Shown: positions 36,072-44,001 of the stretch, piece after piece
Position numbering within the stretch: the first letter of the stretch is position 1
Layout of the letters: every line of letters begins with the position of its first letter
Source of the DNA: Micromonospora cabrerizensis
GTDB taxonomy: Bacteria > Actinomycetota > Actinomycetes > Mycobacteriales > Micromonosporaceae
NCBI RefSeq assembly: GCF_022230955.1
Contig: NZ_JAKKFI010000034.1
Coordinates: 1 to 64,000, forward strand
Direction of reading: 5' to 3'
Length of the DNA: 64,000 nucleotides
Made by a program: the position numbers and the translations under genes
Notes under the pieces: model-generated
What the model saw: only the letters and a program-made list of their open reading frames with translations
The model's database searches: none
What the model was told of the DNA's origin: nothing

Positions 36072-37247
36072 ATGGCAAAGGGCGACCCCGGGGGCACCAC
36101 CCGCAGCAGGCGGCCTGCACCCCGCTCCAAGAAGGGCGCGGCCGGTAATCCGGAGCTGGTGCAGCTACTCACCCCCGACGGTGAGCGGATCGACAGCGCC
36201 ACCGGGCCGGACGGCACCGAGTACCGCGTGGACTTCACCGACGAGGAGTACCGCGGCCTCTACCGCGATCTGGTGATGGTCCGCAAGCTGGACGCCGAGG
36301 CGACCGCCCTCCAGCGCCAGGGCGAGCTGGGCCTCTGGGCCAGCCTGCTCGGCCAGGAGGCCGCGCAGGTCGGCTCCGGGCGGGCGCTGCGCTCGCAGGA
36401 CATGGCTTTCCCGACCTACCGGGAGCACGGCGTCCTCTACTGCCGGGGCATCGACCCGATCATGCCGCTGGGCCTGTTCCGCGGTGTCGACCAGGGCGGC
36501 TGGGACCCGAACGAGTTCAAGTTCAACATGTACACGATCGTCATCGGTGCGCAGACCCTGCACGCCACCGGTTACGCCATGGGCATCACCATGGACGGCA
36601 AGATCGGCACCGACGACGGCGAGGCCGCGATCGCGTACTTCGGCGACGGGGCCACCAGCCAGGGCGACGTGAACGAGGCGTTCGTCTGGGCCAGCGTGTT
36701 CAACGCGCCGCTGGTCTTCTTCTGCCAGAACAACCAGTACGCGATCTCCGAGCCGCTGGAGCGGCAGACCCGGGTTCCGCTCTACCAGCGGGCCGCCGGC
36801 TTCGGTTTCCCCGGCGTACGGGTGGACGGCAACGACGTGCTGGCCTCGTACGCGGTGACCCGCACGGCGCTGGACAACTCCCGGCACGGGCAGGGCCCGA
36901 GCCTGATCGAGGCGTACACCTACCGGATGGGCGCGCACACCACCTCCGACGACCCGACCCGCTACCGGATCGCCAGCGAGGTCGAGTCGTGGCAGGCCAA
37001 GGACCCGATCACCCGGGTCAAGGCCTTCCTGGAGAAGCAGCAGATCGCCGACGCGGCCTTCTTCGCCGAGGTCGACGAGCAGGCCCGCCGCGAGTCGGTG
37101 CACCTGCGCGAGCGGGTGCTCAACATGCCCAACCCGGAGCCGGTGACGATGTTCGACAACGTCTACCCCAACGGGTCCCCTCTGCTCGACGAGCAGCGCG
37201 CGACGTTCAACCGCTACATGGAGTCCTTCGAAGGGAGCGCCCACTGA
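36072..37247 (+). CDS. 2-oxoacid dehydrogenase E1 component, alpha subunit
   Basis: This 391-residue thiamine diphosphate enzyme subunit has the ThDP motif FGDGATSQGDVNEAF, followed by FFCQNNQYAIS. It also has RMGAHTTSDDPTRYR, typical of E1 alpha of pyruvate or branched-chain 2-oxoacid dehydrogenases. The ATG at 36072 follows AGGGAGAG. It overlaps the E1 beta gene by one base. A heterotetrameric E1 of this type in actinobacteria is often the branched-chain enzyme, because pyruvate is handled by the single-chain AceE. I lean to branched-chain substrates by inference. Confidence 0.9.
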   Translation: MAKGDPGGTTRSRRPAPRSKKGAAGNPELVQLLTPDGERIDSATGPDGTEYRVDFTDEEYRGLYRDLVMVRKLDAEATALQRQGELGLWASLLGQEAAQVGSGRALRSQDMAFPTYREHGVLYCRGIDPIMPLGLFRGVDQGGWDPNEFKFNMYTIVIGAQTLHATGYAMGITMDGKIGTDDGEAAIAYFGDGATSQGDVNEAFVWASVFNAPLVFFCQNNQYAISEPLERQTRVPLYQRAAGFGFPGVRVDGNDVLASYAVTRTALDNSRHGQGPSLIEAYTYRMGAHTTSDDPTRYRIASEVESWQAKDPITRVKAFLEKQQIADAAFFAEVDEQARRESVHLRERVLNMPNPEPVTMFDNVYPNGSPLLDEQRATFNRYMESFEGSAH

Positions 37248-38236
37248 TGGCCACGGAGACGCTCACCCTCGGCAAGGCCCTCAACACCGGCCTGCGCCGC
37301 GCCCTGGAGACCGACCCCAAGGTCATCATCATGGGCGAGGACGTCGGCAAGCTCGGCGGCGTCTTCCGGATCACCGACGGGCTCCAGAAGGACTTCGGCG
37401 ACCAGCGGGTGATCGACACCCCGCTGGCCGAGTCCGGCATCATCGGCACCGCGGTCGGTCTGGCCATCCGCGGCTACCGGCCGGTCTGCGAGATCCAGTT
37501 CGACGGTTTCGTCTACCCCGCGTACGACCAGATCGTGTCGCAGGTGGCGAAGATGCACTACCGCTCGGGCGGGCGGCTCAGCATCCCCATGGTGATCCGG
37601 ATCCCCTTCGGCGGCGGCATCGGCGCCGTCGAGCACCACTCCGAGTCACCGGAGGCGTACTTCGCGCACACCGCCGGCCTGAAGGTCGTGACCTGCTCCA
37701 ACCCGCAGGACGCGTACGTGATGATCCAGCAGGCCATCGCCTCGGATGACCCGATCGTCTTCCTGGAGCCCAAGCGGCGCTACTGGGAGAAGGGTCAGGT
37801 CGACCTGGAGGCCCCGCTGTCCGAGGCGTACCCCCTGCACTCGGCCCGGGTCGTGCGGCCCGGCACCGACGTGACGGTGCTGGCCTACGGGCCGATGGTG
37901 CGCACCTGCCTGGAGGCGGCGACCGCCGCCGCGGAGGACGGCCGGGAGCTGGAGGTCATCGACCTGCGCTCGCTGTCCCCGCTGGACCTGCGCGCCGCGT
38001 ACGAGTCGGTGAAGCGCACCGGCCGCGCGGTCGTGGTGCACGAGGCGCCGTCCAACATCGGTCTCGGCGCCGAGTTGGCCGCCCGGATCACCGAGGAGTG
38101 CTTCTACTCCCTGGAGTCGCCCGTGCTGCGGGTGACCGGCTTCGACACCCCCTACCCGGCCGCCCGGGTGGAGGAGGAGTACCTGCCCGACCTCGACCGG
38201 GTGCTCGACGCCGTCGACCGCACCTTCGGCTGGTGA
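37247..38236 (+). CDS. 2-oxoacid dehydrogenase E1 component, beta subunit
   Basis: This 329-residue partner of the upstream E1 alpha has the N-terminal pyrimidine-binding half (MGEDVGKLGGVFRITDGL, DTPLAESGIIG) and the transketolase C-terminal half (VLAYGPMVRTCLEAA, VVHEAPSNIGLGAE). The conserved Glu of DTPLAE helps activate ThDP. Its ATG lies within the E1 alpha stop codon (TGATG), so translation is coupled. The product is an (alpha2-beta2) decarboxylase that acylates E2. Confidence 0.93.
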   Translation: MATETLTLGKALNTGLRRALETDPKVIIMGEDVGKLGGVFRITDGLQKDFGDQRVIDTPLAESGIIGTAVGLAIRGYRPVCEIQFDGFVYPAYDQIVSQVAKMHYRSGGRLSIPMVIRIPFGGGIGAVEHHSESPEAYFAHTAGLKVVTCSNPQDAYVMIQQAIASDDPIVFLEPKRRYWEKGQVDLEAPLSEAYPLHSARVVRPGTDVTVLAYGPMVRTCLEAATAAAEDGRELEVIDLRSLSPLDLRAAYESVKRTGRAVVVHEAPSNIGLGAELAARITEECFYSLESPVLRVTGFDTPYPAARVEEEYLPDLDRVLDAVDRTFGW

Positions 38237-38241
38237 TCGAC

Positions 38242-39705
38242 ATGTCCCGGATCAAGACGTTCAACCTGCCCGACCTGGGCGAGGGGCTGACCGAGGGCGA
38301 GATCCTGGCCTGGCTGGTCAAGGTCGGCGACACCATCGAGCTGAACCAGCCGATCGTCGAGGTGGAGACGGCCAAGGCGGCGGTGGAGATCCCCGCGAAG
38401 TGGGCCGGCCAGGTGCAGGCGATCCACCACCCCGAGGGCACCACGGTCGAGGTCGGTACGCCGATCATCGCGATCGACACCGACCCGGGCGCCGGCCCGT
38501 TGGAGGCGCCGTCGACCACGGCCACGCCCAGCGGTGACCTGCCCACCCCGTCGGCGGCCTCGCTGGCGGCGGTGGAGGTGGCGCCGGCCGAGGGCATGGT
38601 GGAGCCCGGCCTGATCGGCGGTGCGGCCCCGGGTGGGCGGACCGCGGTGCTCGTCGGGTACGGCCCGCGTACGACCGCCGCGAAGCGTCGCCCGCGCAAG
38701 GGCGCCGTCCCGGCGCAGGCCGCGGCGGCACCCGCTCCGGCGGCACCGGCTCCGCAGCCGGTGGTCGCGCCCGTGGTGGCTCCGGCTCGTGACGGGCAGG
38801 CCGCGACGGCGACGGGCGGGCTGGTGCTGGCCAAGCCTCCGGTGCGCAAGCTCGCCAAGGACCTCGGGGTCGACCTCGGCACGCTGACCGGTTCGGGCCC
38901 GTTGGGTTCGATCACCCGGGAGGACGTGCAGCAGGCGGCGAGCGGTGCCGTGGCCGGGCCGATCGCGACCTCGTCGGTGACGACGAGCGTCGCGAGCTTC
39001 GGCGCGGACCGCGAACAGCGCATCCCGGTCAAGGGGGTTCGCAAGCTCACCGCCGAGAACATGTCCCGCTCGGCGTTCACCGCTCCGCACGTGACGGAGT
39101 TCCTGACCGTCGACGTCACGAGGGCGATGAAGGCTCTGGACCGACTGCGGGCCCGACGGGAGTGGCGCGACGTACGGGTCTCGCCGCTGCTGCTGGTGGC
39201 GAAGGCGGTGCTGCTGGCGGTGAAGCGTCACCCGATGGTCAACTCGACCTGGGCCGGCGACGAGATCGTGGTCAAGGACTACGTCAACCTCGGTATCGCG
39301 GCGGCCACCGAGCGTGGCCTGATCGTGCCCAACGTCAAGGACGCCGGTCGGCTCTCGCTGCGGGAGTTGGCGGACTCGCTGAACGGCCTGGTGCAGACGG
39401 CCAAGTCCGGCCGCACCTCACCGGCGGACATGTCCGGTGGCACCTTGACCATCACCAACGTCGGGGTGTTCGGAGTGGACACCGGCACGCCGATCCTGCC
39501 GCCGGGCGAGTCCGCGATCCTGGCCTTCGGCGCCGTACGGGAGATGCCCTGGGTGCACAAGGGCAAGGTCAGGGCGCGTCAGGTCACCACGCTGGGGCTG
39601 AGCTTCGACCACCGGATCATCGACGGTGAGCTGGGCTCGAAGTTCCTGCGCGACATCGGCGACTTCCTCGCCGATCCGGAGGCGGCCCTGCTCGCCTGGA
39701 CCTGA
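38242..39705 (+). CDS. 2-oxoacid dehydrogenase E2 (lipoyl acyltransferase)
   Basis: This 487-residue protein has one N-terminal lipoyl domain with the modified Lys in EVETAKAAVEIPAKW (about residue 44), an Ala/Pro linker and the peripheral subunit-binding domain (PPVRKLAKDLGVDLGTLTGSG). The catalytic domain ends in LGLSFDHRIIDGELG, with the active-site HRxxD. ATG at 38242 follows GGTGA; a GTG at 38233 overlapping the E1 beta stop codon is an alternative. No E3 (lpd) is adjacent, so a shared dihydrolipoamide dehydrogenase encoded elsewhere is expected. A strong terminator follows. Confidence 0.92.
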   Translation: MSRIKTFNLPDLGEGLTEGEILAWLVKVGDTIELNQPIVEVETAKAAVEIPAKWAGQVQAIHHPEGTTVEVGTPIIAIDTDPGAGPLEAPSTTATPSGDLPTPSAASLAAVEVAPAEGMVEPGLIGGAAPGGRTAVLVGYGPRTTAAKRRPRKGAVPAQAAAAPAPAAPAPQPVVAPVVAPARDGQAATATGGLVLAKPPVRKLAKDLGVDLGTLTGSGPLGSITREDVQQAASGAVAGPIATSSVTTSVASFGADREQRIPVKGVRKLTAENMSRSAFTAPHVTEFLTVDVTRAMKALDRLRARREWRDVRVSPLLLVAKAVLLAVKRHPMVNSTWAGDEIVVKDYVNLGIAAATERGLIVPNVKDAGRLSLRELADSLNGLVQTAKSGRTSPADMSGGTLTITNVGVFGVDTGTPILPPGESAILAFGAVREMPWVHKGKVRARQVTTLGLSFDHRIIDGELGSKFLRDIGDFLADPEAALLAWT

Positions 39706-39722
39706 TCGTCCGCAACGCCAGC

Positions 39723-39766
39723 CACGGCCGGTGTGCCACGGGTTAACGCCCGGCACACCGGCCGTG
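39723..39766. terminator. Terminator of the 2-oxoacid dehydrogenase operon
   Basis: A 15-bp perfect stem with a 14-base loop is followed by TCGTTT, 17 bases after the E2 stop codon. Confidence 0.8.
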
Positions 39767-39923
39767 TCGTTTGGGCGACGGAAACGTCAGCCAGACCGGC
39801 TGTTGACCTTTGATTGTTAGGCAGGTGTCTCAGCTCACCTAATAATCGATGGAAGTTGGCCGGGTTCTGCGGTTGAATAGACACATCAGGGGCTGACAAC
39901 CGAATAGCTAGGGGGACCCACCA

Positions 39924-40061
39924 ATGAGCATGATCGAGCGAATCCGCAACCACCGCGACGCGACCCGCCGCGCCCGTGCCATCGAGCACGCGCTGCGCTC
40001 GGCGAACTCGCCGGCGGTTCGCGAGGAGATCCTCGTCATCGCCCAGCGTCACATGAGCTGA
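39924..40061 (+). CDS. 45-residue basic microprotein
   Basis: A short ORF of 46 codons begins ATGAGCATGATCGAGCGA and encodes MSMIERIRNHRDATRRARAI followed by a second helical half ending AQRHMS. It is preceded by GGGGGA at 8-base spacing and followed by a very strong hairpin 31 bases after the stop codon. Codon use is typical of the genome, with GC-rich third positions. The peptide is helical and rich in Arg, His and Ala. It resembles small conserved actinobacterial ORFs that are often missed in annotation. The function is unknown. Confidence 0.75.
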   Translation: MSMIERIRNHRDATRRARAIEHALRSANSPAVREEILVIAQRHMS

Positions 40062-40092
40062 CGCTCCTCGACATTCCGCACCTCCTCCAGAT

Positions 40093-40126
40093 CGATGGCC
40101 CACCCGGTCCGCCGGGTGGGCCATCG
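40093..40126. terminator. Terminator of the microprotein gene
   Basis: A 15-bp perfect stem with a 4-base loop is followed by GCGTTT. It lies 31 bases after the stop codon, which supports the reality of the short gene. Confidence 0.8.
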
Positions 40127-40404
40127 GCGTTTCCCGCCACCGGCCACCGGGATTCCGCCCTGCCGCAGCGCCCGGTACGGTGGGCTTCGGTCGCCGCCCG
40201 CCGACCCGGCAGGGGCCGAGCTGACAGAAGCTGCTCGACACCGACCGGCCACGCGCAGTGACGACCGGTGCTCCTTGGACGGGCCGTGCCACCACCCGAT
40301 ACCGTGCGGGGAGCCGGCACAGCGGTACGCCGGTGACGCCGGCAGCCACGCCGAGGAGACCGATCGGCGCCGGCGAGCCGACATGTGATGGAGGAGGCGC
40401 ACCC

Positions 40405-43125
40405 ATGACGTCCGAGGGCCCGCACCGCCCCGGCCAAGAGCCGGACGAGGTGTCACCGGGCGCCGGCGGACCGGCGCCGTACGGCGACCGCCCGGCGCAG
40501 CCGGACAACAGCCACAACGCCGCCGGCCCCGACCTGGGCTGGGCGCCCCCGCCGCCGACGCGGCCCAACCCGTCGACGCCAGCATGGGCGACCCAGTCCG
40601 AGCAACCGCAGGCCCCCGCCTGGGGTGCCGCCGCTGCCCCGCAGCCCGGCGACCCGGCGCAGCCTGCCTGGGCGGCCGGCGGCGGCACGAGCGAACCGCC
40701 GCAGCCCGGCGCCTGGCCCGGCAACGACGGCACACCGGCCCCCGGGCAGCCTGCCCCCTGGGGGGCGCAGCAGCAGGCCTGGACGCCGGCCGAGCAGAGC
40801 GCACCCGTACCAAACTGGACTCCGAACGCCCCTGAGCAGCCCGAGTGGGTGCAGACCCAGCCGGCCGCGCGAGGCGCCGCGCAGGTGCCGCCGGCCACCA
40901 CTGCCTGGCCTGCCCAGGAAGACCCGGCCCGAGCCGGCGCCTGGGGTTCGGCGGCGCAGGCCAACCCGCCCGCCGGTGACTGGCACGGCACCGAGTCACA
41001 GCAGCCCGAGATGCCGCAGGCCGGTGGCTGGTCCGGCAACGCCCAGCAGGACGACGCGCCCGCCAACGGCGGCTGGCCCGCCAGCAGCCCCGCCGCACGC
41101 GACGACCAGCCGGTGTGGACGCCGGCTGAGCAGTCGCCGCCGGCCTGGGGCCAACCTGCCGAGTCGACCGAGCAGCCGGCCCCCGGGTGGGGGCAGGCCG
41201 CCCAGCCCAGTGCCGCCCGTGGCGCGGCCCAGGTGCCGACACCGGCGGCGAACTGGCCCAGCCAGGACGACCCGGCCAACTCCGGTGGGTGGGCCGCACA
41301 GCAACAGGCACAACCCGCAGCCTGGAACGACGGCGGCGAAGTGCGGCAGGACCAGGCCGAACAGCCGGCCGCCTGGGGCGGGGCCGAGAGCCGCCCGCAG
41401 CAGCCCGACTGGGTGCTCGCACCCCAGGACCAGCCGGCCGAACGGCCGGAGCCGGGAGGGTGGACCCCGGCGGAGCAGAGCGGCCTGCCCGCGCGCGCCA
41501 GCGTCAGCGTGCCCACCAACGACGGCGCACCCAGCTGGGCCGCCAACCCGGACAACGCGGCACCGGCCAACCCCGGCGTGCCGGCGGTCGAGCCGTGGGC
41601 ACCCGGTGAGGTGTGGGGCCGCGCCGAAGCCGAGGCGTCCGCCCAGTCCCGCGGTGGTTGGGAGGCGGACCGAAACGACGAGGCACCTGCCTACCAGCCC
41701 GGGCCCGCGCCGGGCATCTCGCCGGCGAACGCTGTGCCGCTGCCCCCACAGGAGCAACGAGTGCCGGGCGCCAGCCTGGCCGCCGCCCCGCCAGCCGACT
41801 ACGCGTCGCCCCAGGCCCAGTTCGCCCCGATCCCCGAGCAGCCCGCGTACGCCGAGCGGGAGGCCCCGGACGCCGCCGCGCAGTACGAGGCGGAACCGGC
41901 CGGCTGGGGCCGCGCCGAGGACGCCCCCGCGAGTGGCGGCGCGATGGTGCCCGCCCCGCGTACCTCTCCGGAGTCCGGAGCGGGTCGCGCGGTCGTGCCG
42001 GTGCCGGAGGCCGACTCGGCGGACGGCGCGGCGGCCCGCGCCACGGCGAGCGCTTCGGTGCCGCTGGCCAGCCGGGTGATGCCCCCGACCGACCAGGCCA
42101 TCCGGCCGACTGGCACGGCGACACCACAACCCCGGGTGTACGGCCGCCCGGCTCGACCGGAGCCGGAGAACGAGCCGGAGCCGGAGGCGTTCCAGGTCGA
42201 CCCGAGGGCCGAGCGCCCGGCCGCGCCCGAGTGGCAGAACGACTCACAGCGCCAAGCCGCACCCGAGTGGCAGAACGACTCACAGCGGCAGGCCGCACCC
42301 GAGTGGCCGAACGACTCACAGCGCCAGGCCGGTCCCGGCTGGGGCGGCGAGGCGGCGGCCGATCAGCGCTTCGACGACCGGCAGCCCGCACCGAACGCGT
42401 TCGGGGAGGCCCCGTCGGCGCCGCCGGCGTTCCCGCCCGGTGTGCCGTCCTTCGTCGACACGCCCGGCAACAACCGACCGGTGAACGGCACACGGCCGCA
42501 CGCCGGTGCCGAACGACCGGCCGACCAGTTCGGCGGCCCCGGGTCGTCTGCCTCCGGCGCCGCCGCCGTGAACGGGGCACCGGCCTTCGGTGGCTCGAGC
42601 TACGGCGGCCCAGGGCCCGGCGGGTCGGGCTTCGGTGCCGGGCCGGCGACCGAGCCGGTGCCGGGCGGAAACTTCCCGCCGTCGTTCCCGCCCGCGCACC
42701 AGCCCACGTCGTCCTGGGGCCAGGAGACCGGCCAGTCAGACCAGGGCCGGTTCGACGCGTTCAAGCCGGACGCCGACGAGCCGAAGGCGGAGCCGCCGAC
42801 GCCGAAGGTCCGCAACGGCCGGGTGCTGGCAGCGGTGCTGATCGCGGCGGTGCTGATCCTGGCGGTGCCGCTCGGCCTGCTGATGCTGCTGGGCAAGTTC
42901 GGCGGCGGAAACGACGGCCCGGCGTTCGACCCGGCGGTCGGCACCTGCGTGAAGCAGTCCGGTCAGGGTGGCGCCACTGCGGCGGACTGCGGCGAGGCGG
43001 ACGCCTTCACCATCGTCTCGAAGGTGGACGCCAAGGAGAAGTGCACCGACACGACGCAGCCGCACGTGGTGCTGCCGGGTGACGGCACCAACCGGGTGCT
43101 CTGCCTCAAACCGGCCACGAAGTAG
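40405..43125 (+). CDS. LppU/SCO3897-type membrane protein with very long disordered head
   Basis: This 906-residue protein starts at ATG after GGAGGAGGC. Residues 1-800 are low-complexity, rich in Pro, Ala, Gln, Glu and regularly spaced Trp. WTPAEQS occurs three times, and there is a 12-residue tandem repeat. A single membrane helix near residues 809-832 (VLAAVLIAAVLILAVPLGLL) leads to a small extracytoplasmic domain of about 70 residues with four Cys (VGTCVKQS, ADCGEA, EKCTD, VLCLKP), the LppU/SCO3897-like part. The disordered head would face the cytoplasm. The function is unknown. Confidence 0.78.
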   Translation: MTSEGPHRPGQEPDEVSPGAGGPAPYGDRPAQPDNSHNAAGPDLGWAPPPPTRPNPSTPAWATQSEQPQAPAWGAAAAPQPGDPAQPAWAAGGGTSEPPQPGAWPGNDGTPAPGQPAPWGAQQQAWTPAEQSAPVPNWTPNAPEQPEWVQTQPAARGAAQVPPATTAWPAQEDPARAGAWGSAAQANPPAGDWHGTESQQPEMPQAGGWSGNAQQDDAPANGGWPASSPAARDDQPVWTPAEQSPPAWGQPAESTEQPAPGWGQAAQPSAARGAAQVPTPAANWPSQDDPANSGGWAAQQQAQPAAWNDGGEVRQDQAEQPAAWGGAESRPQQPDWVLAPQDQPAERPEPGGWTPAEQSGLPARASVSVPTNDGAPSWAANPDNAAPANPGVPAVEPWAPGEVWGRAEAEASAQSRGGWEADRNDEAPAYQPGPAPGISPANAVPLPPQEQRVPGASLAAAPPADYASPQAQFAPIPEQPAYAEREAPDAAAQYEAEPAGWGRAEDAPASGGAMVPAPRTSPESGAGRAVVPVPEADSADGAAARATASASVPLASRVMPPTDQAIRPTGTATPQPRVYGRPARPEPENEPEPEAFQVDPRAERPAAPEWQNDSQRQAAPEWQNDSQRQAAPEWPNDSQRQAGPGWGGEAAADQRFDDRQPAPNAFGEAPSAPPAFPPGVPSFVDTPGNNRPVNGTRPHAGAERPADQFGGPGSSASGAAAVNGAPAFGGSSYGGPGPGGSGFGAGPATEPVPGGNFPPSFPPAHQPTSSWGQETGQSDQGRFDAFKPDADEPKAEPPTPKVRNGRVLAAVLIAAVLILAVPLGLLMLLGKFGGGNDGPAFDPAVGTCVKQSGQGGATAADCGEADAFTIVSKVDAKEKCTDTTQPHVVLPGDGTNRVLCLKPATK
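42223..42330. repeat. 36-bp tandem repeat, three copies
   Basis: Three in-frame 36-bp units at 42223, 42259 and 42295 encode the 12-residue repeat APEW(Q/P)NDSQRQA in the disordered head of the LppU-like protein. Units two and three differ from the first at only a few bases. Confidence 0.9.
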
Positions 43126-43131
43126 CTCGAC

Positions 43132-43170
43132 CGACGGCGGGGTTCACGGGCGACCGTGACCCCGCCGTCG
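43132..43170. terminator. Terminator after the LppU-like gene
   Basis: A hairpin of about 17 paired bases with one mismatch lies 6 bases after the stop codon. Confidence 0.75.
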
Positions 43171-43207
43171 TCGTACGTGGGCCTCTTGCTTCGGGCACAA
43201 TCCGGTT

Positions 43208-43594
43208 GTGGAGCACGAACTGGCGGCGGCACTGGAGCCGATCATGTCCGATCTTGAGGGGCCAGGCGGCGTGCAGCCCGATCTCCGGGACGAGCCGTGG
43301 CGGGACGATTCAGGGACTGCCAGCGCATTTCTCTACGCTCCCGACGGCTCCGGCCAGGGGATCTCGATCGAGCTGGGCCAGCCAACCGTCACACAGGTCG
43401 TCGCGCTCGCCGATCAGGTTCAGGAGTGGGCGGTGGAGTCGTTGTGGTCGATGGGCCGCGCCACCAACTGGCCGCCCTGTCCCCACCATCCATCGAGTCA
43501 CCCTCTGGCAGCGGTGGCGCGTGCCGGCCGAGCGGTTTGGACGTGTCCCACCCTGAGTACCGAGATCAGCGAGATTGGCACCCTAGCTGTTTGA
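43208..43594 (+). CDS. Hypothetical protein with C-terminal Cys/His segment
   Basis: This 128-residue acidic protein starts at GTG 43208. Its end carries WPPCPHHPSSHPLAAV and then AVWTCP, a Cys/His arrangement seen at the C-termini of many small actinobacterial hypotheticals and possibly a zinc site. The last 12 or so residues after AVWTCP look unrelated and may reflect read-through past an ancestral stop. No function is known. Confidence 0.6.
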   Translation: MEHELAAALEPIMSDLEGPGGVQPDLRDEPWRDDSGTASAFLYAPDGSGQGISIELGQPTVTQVVALADQVQEWAVESLWSMGRATNWPPCPHHPSSHPLAAVARAGRAVWTCPTLSTEISEIGTLAV

Positions 43595-43691
43595 TCGTTG
43601 GCAGCTGAGCAGCTCGACACGCCCGATACCGCGTTGCTGAGCTGCCACCGATCTCCGCGACGATCCCCAGTGAGACCAACCAGGCTCGTCG

Positions 43692-43934
43692 ATGCGTACG
43701 GCTGGTCACGTCGGCCGATTCCTCGGGCGTGACCCCGCCTGGGCAGCGGGCCTTGCCCTCTCGGAGGTCGCCGACTACCTCGGCGTCTCCCGTCAGCGCG
43801 CCGCGGTCCTGGTTGATCGCCCAGACTTCCCGGCCCCGATCGAGACGTTGACCGTCGGCCGGATCTGGGATGCGGCAGAGGTCCGTGCGTACGCCGCGAA
43901 GCGTCGGGAGCGTAACGAAGGTGGCGCGGGCTAG
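43692..43934 (+). CDS. AlpA/MerR-like helix-turn-helix DNA-binding protein
   Basis: This 80-residue protein has an excisionase-type winged helix: LSEVADYLGVSRQRAAVLVD, then FPAPIETLTVGRIWDAAEVRAY. The motif of an HTH followed by FPxPxxxxxxGxxW and an xxVxxY tail is typical of AlpA and MerR-like helix-turn-helix 17 proteins that direct excision or regulate transcription. No integrase or phage gene is nearby. The ATG has no clear ribosome binding site, so the start is uncertain. It may regulate itself or the preceding hypothetical gene. Confidence 0.65.
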   Translation: MRTAGHVGRFLGRDPAWAAGLALSEVADYLGVSRQRAAVLVDRPDFPAPIETLTVGRIWDAAEVRAYAAKRRERNEGGAG

Positions 43935-44001
43935 AAGCCGCCAGCCGTCTGTCGTCCGGGTCACGGCGGCTGACCGAGCGTGCCGTGGCAGGCTGACAGG
44001 C

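Noticed and set aside
39817..39842. DtxR/IdeR-like iron box (TTAGG...CCTAA) before the microprotein gene
   Set aside because: The half-sites are spaced over 26 bases rather than the 19 of the consensus, and the inner positions do not match. It was kept only as a comment.
39579..41570. Open frame of 663 codons on the minus strand
   Set aside because: Antisense to the E2 end, the microprotein gene and the LppU-like gene. The many Cys, Trp and Gly residues come from reversed Pro/Ala/Gln codons.
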